Origin: an uncultured Phycisphaerae bacterium
Lineage (GTDB): Bacteria > Planctomycetota > Phycisphaerae > Sedimentisphaerales > Anaerohalosphaeraceae
NCBI GenBank assembly: GCA_937920485.1
Contig: CALETL010000223.1
Location: forward strand, 1-5,472
Length of the DNA: 5,472 bases
Direction of reading: 5' to 3'
This document shows positions 1 to 5,472 of this stretch, piece after piece. Both the position numbers and the translations under genes were made by a program. The first letter of the stretch is position 1; every line of letters starts with the position of its first letter. The notes under the pieces were generated by a model. It searched no databases. It worked only from the letters and a program-made list of their open reading frames with translations, and was not told where the DNA came from.

Positions 1-1796
1 ATACGTGACATACGTTTCGCATAATCCGTTACGATCAGGGTATTGCTTTCAAGCTGATGAAATCCCCGGGCCGGATCCAGACCAAGGTTCATGCTCTGCA
101 ACATCGTCTTGGCCGAAGCGGCGGAAATATGTTCCAGATCAAAAATGGTACTGACGATAATGTCGCCCGGCTGGATAGGATCTTCGGGCCTGCGAATGAC
201 AATATCAACCCCTTTCATCGCCGCCGCATCCGTAGATTTGACAATCGTAACCAATTGCCCATCGCGCATCATCACATAGCCCTTCAGGCGAAGAACCGAT
301 TGAAGCAGTTTATAGGTGTCTTTAACCTTGATCTTGCCGCCGTGAAGCTTAAGCAGAACTTTCTCTTCCTTGCCTTTGGTGCCAAAAATGCCGGGATCAT
401 GCATATAGTTCAAACCAAGCTGCTTGCCTACCAGCTCAACCAATGCCTCCAACTCCACTTCCTTTGGTATATCTATAATCGTTTCTAATTCTTTTTCCGC
501 AAGCCGTGGATTGATCTGGGGTTCGGTTTGCACGGTTTGGGTTTTTTGAATTTTTGATTCGGCAATTGGTTCTGGAGCCGGCGTTGTTGCTTCCGCGGTC
601 CTGGCTTCCAGTTCGGCCAATTTCTGACGTAACTGCTCAAGCTCAGTTTGTATCGGTTCGGCTTCTTCCGCTGGTTGGTCGGCCAGAACCGCATCTGCTT
701 CTGCCGGTGAAACCGGCTGCTGGAGCGAGGCCGCTTCCGGCTCCGCCTGAGCTTCCTGTTGGGCCGCCGTCTGCTCCTTTTCGGCCTTGGTTTGTGCCAT
801 CAGGGCTTGCAGGATCTTCATAGGATCGTCTTCGGCGGCTTTTTCCCGAGTTGTTTCATCCGCAGCCAGCGGCGCAGATTCAATCGCTGTTGACGGCGGC
901 TGCGGTTCTTCGGTTATTTCGACAACGTCTGTTTCGGCCAACGTCTGTTCAGCGTCCGCCAGTTCCTGCAGCAAACCCTCACTTAAAAAGTCCCCCGCAG
1001 CTTCTTGCTGTGTTCCGGCGTCAACAGGTTCGTTCGGTTCTGCCGCCGGTTCAGTAAGTTCTGTCGCTGTTTCTTTAGTCAGATCATTTGCATCATCTAC
1101 GGATTGAGTTTCAAAAAACTGCCGGGCAATTTCCTGGAGCGATTCAGGAGAAGATACGGCTTTTTCATCCGGTTGGAAGAGTTCATTCGGTTCAACAATC
1201 GCTTCGGATTTTTCCGGAGTTACAGATTTCTCCGAAACTGTATCCTCAGAGGCCGTTATCTGATTTTCTTTTTTCCATTCCTGAAATGCTGTATTAATCT
1301 CGTTCAAGACCTCTTCTGAAGCAATAGCAATCACTTGATTATCAACAATATCGATGACCGCCGGCTTTTCAGAGCCCTTTGGCGGCGCTTCGATCATGGT
1401 TCCGACAGTCATGTTTGTCAGACTCGCAACAAATGTACCCAGTTCCGGTAGCGTCTGGCTATCAGTCGTCAGGATGTGAATTTTCGCCGGGGGATCTTGA
1501 TCAAACAGATCAATGATCTCTGTGGCCCTGATAAGATCAGAACCGACATTACTGGTCAGAATCAAAACATCGGGCGCCAACGGATTATAGCTCTTGCCGA
1601 TATTAAGCTGTGAAAACAACGCCTGTGCCTGCTGACTGGTAATATATTTAAGCTTGTACACCCGGCTTCGAAGCACGCCGGTTTCATTGTCCGGCTCGTC
1701 GGCAACAAGGGCACCCGTTAATAACAGGGCACAAAAAGCTAACAGCACCAGCCATCGTTTCCATTGTCTTGTCATCTTCAAAATTATTGACTGCAT
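1..1796 (-). CDS. Secretin (GspD/PilQ type), N-terminal part, runs off the left edge
   Basis: This is the periplasmic part of an outer-membrane secretin, the channel of a type II secretion or type IV pilus machine. The frame is open for 598 codons with no stop before base 1, so the N2/N3 and beta-barrel domains lie outside the window. Residues 1-32 are a signal peptide: KMTRQWKRW, then a hydrophobic stretch, with likely cleavage at ALVA/DE. Residues about 41-101 (VYKLKYITSQQAQALF...VLILTS...IIDLFDQD) and 105-175 look like two N1-like modules. Residues 179-436 are a Glu/Ala/Gln/Pro-rich linker with EPNE motifs and a short heptad stretch at 381-399. Residues about 438-520 match an N0 domain (IDIPKEVELEALVELVGKQL, LLQSVLRLKGYVMM). 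Residues 548-598 begin an N1 domain (FDLEHISAASAKTMLQ, ESNTLIVTDYAKR). The start at 1796 is chosen for a GGAG six bases upstream. It sits 63 bp behind the GspC-like gene. The secretin call is firm, but T2SS versus pilus is open. Confidence 0.87.
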   Translation of the reverse strand, partial: MQSIILKMTRQWKRWLVLLAFCALLLTGALVADEPDNETGVLRSRVYKLKYITSQQAQALFSQLNIGKSYNPLAPDVLILTSNVGSDLIRATEIIDLFDQDPPAKIHILTTDSQTLPELGTFVASLTNMTVGTMIEAPPKGSEKPAVIDIVDNQVIAIASEEVLNEINTAFQEWKKENQITASEDTVSEKSVTPEKSEAIVEPNELFQPDEKAVSSPESLQEIARQFFETQSVDDANDLTKETATELTEPAAEPNEPVDAGTQQEAAGDFLSEGLLQELADAEQTLAETDVVEITEEPQPPSTAIESAPLAADETTREKAAEDDPMKILQALMAQTKAEKEQTAAQQEAQAEPEAASLQQPVSPAEADAVLADQPAEEAEPIQTELEQLRQKLAELEARTAEATTPAPEPIAESKIQKTQTVQTEPQINPRLAEKELETIIDIPKEVELEALVELVGKQLGLNYMHDPGIFGTKGKEEKVLLKLHGGKIKVKDTYKLLQSVLRLKGYVMMRDGQLVTIVKSTDAAAMKGVDIVIRRPEDPIQPGDIIVSTIFDLEHISAASAKTMLQSMNLGLDPARGFHQLESNTLIVTDYAKRMSR

Positions 1797-1802
1797 ATCA
1801 AA

Positions 1803-1806
1803 CTCC
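1803..1806 (-). promoter_or_regulatory. Ribosome binding site deciding the secretin start
   Basis: On the minus strand GGAG is followed by six bases (TTTGAT) and then ATG at 1796. The in-frame ATG at 1808 overlaps this motif and has no purine-rich site of its own. The in-frame ATG at 1775 has only a weak GAAG directly in front. Starting at 1796 also leaves a normal signal peptide with a positively charged n-region. Confidence 0.6.
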
Positions 1807-1859
1807 ATAGAGCATCACTTTGTATTTGATTTATTTTTTCCGGAAAATCGAACTCGAAT

Positions 1860-2933
1860 CTACTCCGGTTCATTTGGCTCGGAAGCCGGGGACTCGTTGG
1901 CATCCTCGGCCTTCTTTTCTGTATTTTCTTCAGGCGAATCCGTTTCGGTTTTTTCAGTATCCTCCTCGGAAACCTCTTCGGATTCAGTTTCAGCAGCTAA
2001 TTTTTTCTTTTCGGCATTAAGCTTTTCAAGCAAATGTTCCCACATTGCATCACCTTTTTCCTGCTGATCTTCTGAGACCAATTGTTCCTGACGGCTCATA
2101 ATCGCCTCAATACCGGATATTGTTTTATCAATTGATTGCTTTTTTTCCTGCGGGGAGGGCTGTGCGGGAACGGAACGAGCCCGCTGGATGCGTTTAGAGA
2201 CATCCGCTCTCGGCCGCGATGTCCGATCCAGAGGGCGAACTATGCGAGGGCTGTCCGAGCCGGTTTTGTGAGTCGATGCAGTATCGTCCCGGATTTTCTG
2301 TTCATTGCCGGAAGTCGGCAGCTGCATGGCAATACTGTTCGAACCGGCAGGTAACGCTGCCGGAGTTGTTTGTTCGCCCTTAAGCAGTGATTTGGTCGGT
2401 TTGGCGGGAACAAACTTTTCCTGAGGATTACGGCCCCCCTGAGTAAAAACCACACTTCCGTCACGAATTTCCTGTATCTCAAGATGCCCTACCTTTTCAC
2501 CCTGGCGAAACCATTCCTGTTTGCCTCCGGTTGTTTCCAACAAAGCTAAAGACCTTTCCGGCAACGATTTGTATAAAACCGTAGCTATCAAGTTGCTTTT
2601 TACAGTGGTTTTCACTTTCGGCTTCGGAAGCTTCGGTTTAGGCGGTGCCGCTTTCACTATAGGTTTTTTTCGTGTATCCACTTTTGGCTTTGGAGGAGGA
2701 GGAGGGTCGATCCTAAGCGCAAATGCCTGTGCCTGTGCCACTAAAGGAGGTGTTTTACTCTCTTTTTTGTCTTGATTTTTCGCTTTGTCCTTGAATCGTT
2801 CGACAATGCCGGGGCTGTCAAGAAAAGCTTTAACCTCCGGATTTCCTTTGAGTCCCATAAAAAACATTGCAACGGCGCCACAGGACGCCAAAACAACTGC
2901 AACAAAACTGGTTACTCTAAGGGTCTTTAGCAT
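1860..2933 (-). CDS. GspC/PilP-like inner-membrane partner of the secretin, without PDZ domain
   Basis: The 357-residue product probably links the inner-membrane platform to the secretin. Residues about 8-28 (TSFVAVVLASCGAVAMFFMGL) form a single N-terminal membrane segment. Residues 77-110 are a Pro/Lys-rich spacer (PPPPPKPK, PPKPKLPKPK), typical of proteins that span the periplasm. Residues about 113-178 resemble the HR beta-domain of GspC and PilP (NLIATVLYKSLPERSLALLE, WFRQGEKVG, IQEIRDGSVVFTQGG), which binds the secretin N0 domain. No PDZ domain follows. Instead there is a polar linker (180-265), a probable helix or coiled coil (277-324) and a very acidic tail ending SEPNEPE. The gene lies 63 bp upstream of the secretin, the usual gspC-gspD or pilP-pilQ order. 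LASC at 15-18 resembles a lipobox, as in PilP, but the hydrophobic run continues past the Cys, so I favour a membrane anchor. ATG 2933 has only a weak GGA six bases upstream. The family call is by pattern, not by search. Confidence 0.72.
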   Translation of the reverse strand: MLKTLRVTSFVAVVLASCGAVAMFFMGLKGNPEVKAFLDSPGIVERFKDKAKNQDKKESKTPPLVAQAQAFALRIDPPPPPKPKVDTRKKPIVKAAPPKPKLPKPKVKTTVKSNLIATVLYKSLPERSLALLETTGGKQEWFRQGEKVGHLEIQEIRDGSVVFTQGGRNPQEKFVPAKPTKSLLKGEQTTPAALPAGSNSIAMQLPTSGNEQKIRDDTASTHKTGSDSPRIVRPLDRTSRPRADVSKRIQRARSVPAQPSPQEKKQSIDKTISGIEAIMSRQEQLVSEDQQEKGDAMWEHLLEKLNAEKKKLAAETESEEVSEEDTEKTETDSPEENTEKKAEDANESPASEPNEPE

Positions 2934-2940
2934 TTATTTT

Positions 2941-3033
2941 CCAAAGTTTGGGGTTCTAAATCAATTTTTAGGTCGAAAACTGCCCTTTATGGCTTATCTT
3001 CGAGTTCTACACTATGATTTTTAGACACTTTGG
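2941..3033. repeat. Possible small repeat element with imperfect inverted ends, in the leader of the GspC-like gene
   Basis: This AT-rich stretch lies between the terminator and the GspC-like gene. Its ends carry a perfect 7-bp inverted repeat, CCAAAGT at 2941-2947 and ACTTTGG at 3027-3033. Just inside the ends is a looser match, TTCTAAATCA on the plus strand against GTCTAAAAATCA on the minus strand. It encodes nothing I can recognise. Only one copy is present here, so calling it a mobile or dispersed repeat is speculative; it could equally be a structured 5' leader. No convincing -35/-10 pair is visible, although the upstream terminator implies that the secretion genes need a promoter here. 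Confidence 0.25.
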
Positions 3034-3050
3034 AGCCCCTCAGGTTCCAG

Positions 3051-3118
3051 AAAAAAAACGTGATTTTAGCGCCTAAACACTGTTTTAAAGCCATCAGTGT
3101 TTTTTCGGCTAAAATCAC
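3051..3118 (-). terminator. Intrinsic terminator of the DUF1573 lipoprotein gene
   Basis: The outer arms are a perfect 11-bp inverted repeat (GTGATTTTAGC at 3060-3070, GCTAAAATCAC at 3108-3118). Inside them is a second perfect 8-bp pair (AAACACTG at 3075-3082, CAGTGTTT at 3095-3102) around a 12-base loop, separated from the outer stem by a 4/5-base internal loop. Read on the minus strand, the stem is followed by one G and then eight T (3058-3051), the layout of a Rho-independent terminator. The stop codon of the lipoprotein gene (TGA, 3117-3115) lies inside the first arm. The plus-strand side has no T run, so it acts in one direction only. Confidence 0.85.
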
Positions 3119-4209
3119 TTCAATCTGAACCAACCACTGCAACGAATTGTCAATTTATGGCCATCTTTAAGGGTTATCTTCAGCTCATCTGTAATGTAAC
3201 GCCGGTCGGAGGAACTTTTGTCGGGAGGTGTGATTTTAATCTTCAATTTGATATGATTACCATCCTGTTGTTGACTTTCGATCTCCATATATCCATTTCG
3301 GGATGTTATGGATTCAATCTCGGCAACACTGCCATAATTGCTGCGAATCAGGTTTTCCCTGAAAATCGGCTTGCCGGCTTCGATTTTTTGGAGAATGTAC
3401 CGGGGATTTGAAACTTCATATATCGGCTTGGCATTATATTTAACCATCATGGTACCGCCTTGGGGATGGTCCGTGGTTATCTGAATCACGCCAGCGTTGC
3501 GCTTAGTTAATTTCTGAATATTCACTTGAGGTTTTAATACAAATTGGGTCGCCTTTTTTGTCGAATCAATGGGAATTGTAATCGTTTTACCGGCAACAGA
3601 GGCCGATTTGATCGAAAACTCTTTATTATCTTCGCTTTTTACGACCAGTTCGGGCATTCCGGCATTCTCCTGGTCGAGTCTGAGTTCAACTTTTTCCGGG
3701 GTCACTGAGACTTTTACAATGGTTTTGGCCTTTATCACCATTTGCGCCCGGGGCGTAATGGGGTCATTGGAATGAACATAAAGATTTTTTGAGACCTTGG
3801 CTTTGGATCTCCCGGCCGTGTAAACAACTTCCACCTTGCCGGACTGACCCGGCTCAAAAGCAACCGGCTCCTTCAGAGGCATCTTATGACGTTTACCTTC
3901 CTTGATTAATGTCGGCTTAGAACAGCCGCAGGTGCTTTGGATGCGTTTCACTAACAACGCAGCATTTCCTTCGTTAATAAATTCGAAATCCGCTTTCTGC
4001 ACAGATTTCGGCCCCACCTCTCCGAAATCATGGACCGATTTGGTAAGGACTATTTTGGGCGATTCTTTTTTTGTTTCAACCGCTTCTTTGGTTTCAGTCG
4101 GCTCAATAACCTGTTCAACAGGTTTAGACTGTTTGGACTGACAGCCCGCTGCCATAAGAATTGACGATACAACAACAAGTACAAAGCTGAGTTTTTTGGA
4201 CATCTTCAT
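3115..4209 (-). CDS. DUF1573-domain lipoprotein
   Basis: The 364-residue product is probably an envelope lipoprotein of unknown function. Residues 1-23 are a lipoprotein signal peptide (MKMSKK, hydrophobic core, LMAAGC), with Cys23 as the likely lipidated residue, followed by a Lys/Glu/Thr-rich spacer to about residue 50. Residues about 52-160 match the DUF1573 domain, an Ig-like ASH-type fold: HDFGEV at 60-65, FEFINEGNAALLV, the STCGCSKP motif with Cys94 and Cys96, a Pro-rich FEPGQSGKVEVVY stretch and HSNDP at 146-150. Residues about 165-255 look like a second, diverged module of the same kind (VIQITTDHPQGG near 231-242). The C-terminal 110 residues are beta-rich and unassigned. AGAGGA sits eight bases before ATG 4209, which favours that start over ATG 4203. 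The gene is monocistronic by its terminator and is divergent from the glycosyltransferase gene. A link to the neighbouring secretion genes is possible, but the terminator argues against co-transcription. Confidence 0.88.
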   Translation of the reverse strand: MKMSKKLSFVLVVVSSILMAAGCQSKQSKPVEQVIEPTETKEAVETKKESPKIVLTKSVHDFGEVGPKSVQKADFEFINEGNAALLVKRIQSTCGCSKPTLIKEGKRHKMPLKEPVAFEPGQSGKVEVVYTAGRSKAKVSKNLYVHSNDPITPRAQMVIKAKTIVKVSVTPEKVELRLDQENAGMPELVVKSEDNKEFSIKSASVAGKTITIPIDSTKKATQFVLKPQVNIQKLTKRNAGVIQITTDHPQGGTMMVKYNAKPIYEVSNPRYILQKIEAGKPIFRENLIRSNYGSVAEIESITSRNGYMEIESQQQDGNHIKLKIKITPPDKSSSDRRYITDELKITLKDGHKLTIRCSGWFRLK

Positions 4210-4217
4210 TCGATATT

Positions 4218-4223
4218 TCCTCT
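4218..4223 (-). promoter_or_regulatory. Ribosome binding site of the DUF1573 lipoprotein gene
   Basis: AGAGGA on the minus strand lies eight bases before ATG 4209 and fourteen before the alternative ATG 4203, so it supports the longer form. Confidence 0.6.
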
Positions 4224-4273
4224 AATTATTTTTTACTTTAACGTTCACTCTGATACGCCGACAACAGACAATA

Positions 4274-4301
4274 AGTTTACCAAAAATCGATTGATTAACA
4301 A
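4274..4301 (-). promoter_or_regulatory. Candidate promoter for the DUF1573 lipoprotein gene
   Basis: On the minus strand TTGTTA (4301-4296) and TAAACT (4279-4274) are separated by 16 bases. Each matches four of six sigma-70 consensus bases. The position, about 65 bases before the start codon, is sensible. The match is weak and other AT-rich choices exist in the same stretch. Confidence 0.3.
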
Positions 4302-4329
4302 TGTCTTTTCGACCTATCGAGAAAAACTC

Positions 4330-4358
4330 TTTACAGAATCCGGTATCGCCGGTAAAAT
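4330..4358 (+). promoter_or_regulatory. Sigma-70-type promoter for the glycosyltransferase gene
   Basis: TTTACA (4330-4335) and TAAAAT (4353-4358) each match five of six consensus bases and are spaced by the ideal 17 bp. Transcription would start near 4364-4366, giving a leader of about 33 bases before the ATG. A direct repeat of CCGGTA (4340-4345 and 4349-4354) lies in the spacer and touches the -10 box. It could be an operator or chance. Confidence 0.65.
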
Positions 4359-4386
4359 ACAACGATAATTTCATAGGTGCTTATTT

Positions 4387-4391
4387 AGGAG
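4387..4391 (+). promoter_or_regulatory. Ribosome binding site deciding the glycosyltransferase start
   Basis: AGGAG is followed by six bases and ATG at 4398. The in-frame TTG at 4392 would extend the protein by two residues but directly abuts this site, so it cannot be the start served by it. Confidence 0.75.
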
Positions 4392-4397
4392 TTGTTT

Positions 4398-5372
4398 ATG
4401 AGCGAAATCGCCCAACCCGAATTATCAGTAGTGATACCGGTATTTAACGAAGCACAAAGTCTTGAACCGCTGCATGCGGAAATCGGACAGGCACTGGCTG
4501 ATTTTGACTATGAAGTCCTCTATGTGGATGACGGCAGTACCGATAACAGCTTTTCGGTTTTGGCTGATATCCAGAAAAAAACTGAAAACATGAGAGTCAT
4601 CCGGTTTCGTCGAAACTTCGGACAAACCGCCGCAATGAGCGCAGGCTTTAAATATGCACGCGGAAAAATAATTATTCCCATGGACGCCGACGGCCAAAAT
4701 GATCCGGCAGACATCCCGAAACTCATCGCCAAGTTGAACGAAGGATACGATATCGTCAGCGGCTGGCGTAAAGAACGAAAGGATAACGCTGTTACGCGGA
4801 CACTGCCGTCCCGCATGGCGAACTGGATGATCGGAAAGATCACCGGCATCAAGCTCCATGATTACGGCTGTACACTGAAGGCCTACAAAGCTGAATCGCT
4901 CAAATCGATCCGTCTGTATGGTGAAATGCATCGGTTTATTCCTGCGCTGGCACGCTGGGGCGGCGAAAAGGTCGCTGAAATGGTTGTTAACCACCGGCCG
5001 CGCACAACCGGTCAAACCAAGTACGGTCTGAGTCGAACGTTTAAGGTGGTATTGGATTTAATCACGATCAAATTTCTTGCGTCGTTTTCGACAAAACCAA
5101 TTCATATTTTCGGCGGATTGGGAGTTCTTTGTTTCCTCGCATCATTTCTGAGCGGGTTGACTGTATTGGGCATGAAAGTGTTCTCGGGTGATTCAATGAA
5201 TCGAAACCCCCTGTTCATGATTTCCCTGATGTTGATGATCGCTTCAATTCAGTTTGTGCTCATGGGGCTGCTGGCGGAAATGATGGTGCGTACCTACCAT
5301 GAATCGCAGGACCGTCCGATTTATGTGATCGAAAAAATCATCGAATCTGAATCCGAAACGGAAACCGCCTAA
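4398..5372 (+). CDS. Polyprenyl-phosphate glycosyltransferase, GT2 family (DPM1/GtrB-like)
   Basis: The 324-residue enzyme probably transfers a sugar from a nucleotide donor to undecaprenyl (polyprenyl) phosphate on the cytoplasmic face of the inner membrane, making a lipid-linked sugar for envelope glycosylation. Residues 8-170 are a GT-A domain of family 2: LSVVIPVFNEAQSL at 9-22, YVDDGSTDN at 42-50, RRNFGQTAAMSAGF and the metal-binding DADGQ at 96-100. Residues 154-205 carry the features usual in the DPM1/GtrB group (HDYGCTLKAY, EMHRFIPALARWGG, HRPRTTGQTKYG). Two membrane helices follow, about 235-259 and 271-297, then a short charged tail. Length and layout are normal for GtrB/ArnC-type proteins. 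The sugar and the acceptor glycan cannot be told from sequence. A strong promoter lies directly upstream, and a second reading frame starts 13 bases downstream, suggesting an operon. Confidence 0.92.
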   Translation: MSEIAQPELSVVIPVFNEAQSLEPLHAEIGQALADFDYEVLYVDDGSTDNSFSVLADIQKKTENMRVIRFRRNFGQTAAMSAGFKYARGKIIIPMDADGQNDPADIPKLIAKLNEGYDIVSGWRKERKDNAVTRTLPSRMANWMIGKITGIKLHDYGCTLKAYKAESLKSIRLYGEMHRFIPALARWGGEKVAEMVVNHRPRTTGQTKYGLSRTFKVVLDLITIKFLASFSTKPIHIFGGLGVLCFLASFLSGLTVLGMKVFSGDSMNRNPLFMISLMLMIASIQFVLMGLLAEMMVRTYHESQDRPIYVIEKIIESESETETA

Positions 5373-5385
5373 AAGACCGGACGTT

Positions 5386-5472
5386 ATGACCCGCCGCAGA
5401 AAAAAAATAACGAAACCAAGCATCCCCGACACGGTGCCACCAAAGACAAAGATCATTTCGGTCGGTTTGCTT
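5386..5472 (+). CDS. Start of an unrecognised gene, runs off the right edge
   Basis: An ATG 13 bases after the glycosyltransferase stop opens a frame that stays open for 29 codons to the window end. The visible N-terminus is strongly basic (MTRRRKKITKPS), then Pro-rich (IPDTVPPKTK), and turns hydrophobic at its end (IISVGLL). That pattern fits a membrane protein whose first helix begins at the window edge. A weak GGA lies upstream. Being next to a polyprenyl-phosphate glycosyltransferase, it could be a membrane glycosyltransferase or flippase using the lipid-linked sugar, but nothing in 29 residues proves this. Confidence 0.55.
   Translation, partial: MTRRRKKITKPSIPDTVPPKTKIISVGLL

Noticed and set aside
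554..1319. Several plus-strand reading frames opposite the secretin linker
   Set aside because: They are antisense to a continuous minus-strand secretin frame, have low-complexity Ser/Val/Phe/Arg-rich products and lack ribosome binding sites. They arise from the biased codons of the Glu/Ala-rich linker.
1836..1847. Perfect 12-bp palindrome TTTTCCGGAAAA between the GspC-like gene and the secretin
   Set aside because: It has no loop and no T run at a suitable distance, so it is not a terminator. As an operator it would sit oddly inside an operon. Such a palindrome could be chance in AT-rich DNA.
1654..2067. Plus-strand reading frame of 137 codons across the secretin start and the GspC-like tail
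   Set aside because: Its Ser/Phe-rich product mirrors the Glu-rich tail on the other strand, and it spans the junction of two better-supported genes.
2785..3024. Plus-strand reading frame covering the intergenic element
   Set aside because: Half of it is antisense to the GspC-like gene start, and it has no plausible ribosome binding site or protein features.
4425..5015. Minus-strand reading frame of 196 codons inside the glycosyltransferase gene
   Set aside because: It is fully antisense to a gene with clear GT2 motifs, and its product shows no recognisable domain.
1..5472. CRISPR array, insertion sequence, toxin-antitoxin or phage-defence system
   Set aside because: I found no regularly spaced repeats, transposase motifs, small two-gene toxin modules or nuclease/helicase domains in any frame. 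All coding sequence is explained by envelope and secretion functions.

Overview
The window reads as ordinary bacterial chromosome of moderate GC, densely coding, with three genes on the minus strand, then a divergent promoter region, then a gene and the start of another on the plus strand. A periplasmic lipoprotein with a DUF1573 domain and a type II secretion or type IV pilus (T2SS/T4P) gene pair show an organism with an outer membrane. Very long acidic, disordered linkers with recurring EPNE/EPNEP motifs lead me to guess Planctomycetota, probably Phycisphaerae-like. That guess rests on general familiarity and no taxonomic marker is present.

Minus strand, in transcription order. (1) At 4209-3115 is a 364-residue lipoprotein with an N-terminal DUF1573 (ASH/Ig-like) domain. 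It ends in a strong two-tier intrinsic terminator at 3118-3051 whose stem contains the stop codon. (2) After a leader of about 117 bp with imperfect inverted ends, 2933-1860 encodes a single-pass membrane protein with a Pro/Lys-rich linker, a GspC/PilP-type homology-region (HR) domain and a long acidic tail instead of a PDZ domain. (3) After 63 bp, 1796 to beyond base 1 encodes the N-terminal 598 residues of a secretin (GspD/PilQ type). It has a signal peptide, two apparent N1-like modules, a linker of about 258 residues, then N0 and the start of N1. The secretin has no stop inside the window, so it continues off the left edge. The gspC-then-gspD (or pilP-then-pilQ) order is the classic arrangement, and the two products are expected to contact each other in the periplasm through HR and N0.

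Plus strand. The 188-bp divergent region (4210-4397) holds a near-consensus sigma-70 promoter (TTTACA-17 bp-TAAAAT) driving a polyprenyl-phosphate glycosyltransferase of family GT2 (4398-5372, 324 residues, two C-terminal membrane helices). Thirteen bases after its stop, a new reading frame starts at 5386 and runs off the right edge. It is probably a co-transcribed membrane protein.

I see no CRISPR array, tRNA, rRNA, insertion sequence or defence system. The points most worth a second look are the unusual secretin architecture, the PDZ-less GspC-like partner with its matching acidic tail, and the short intergenic element at 2941-3033, which may be a dispersed repeat.
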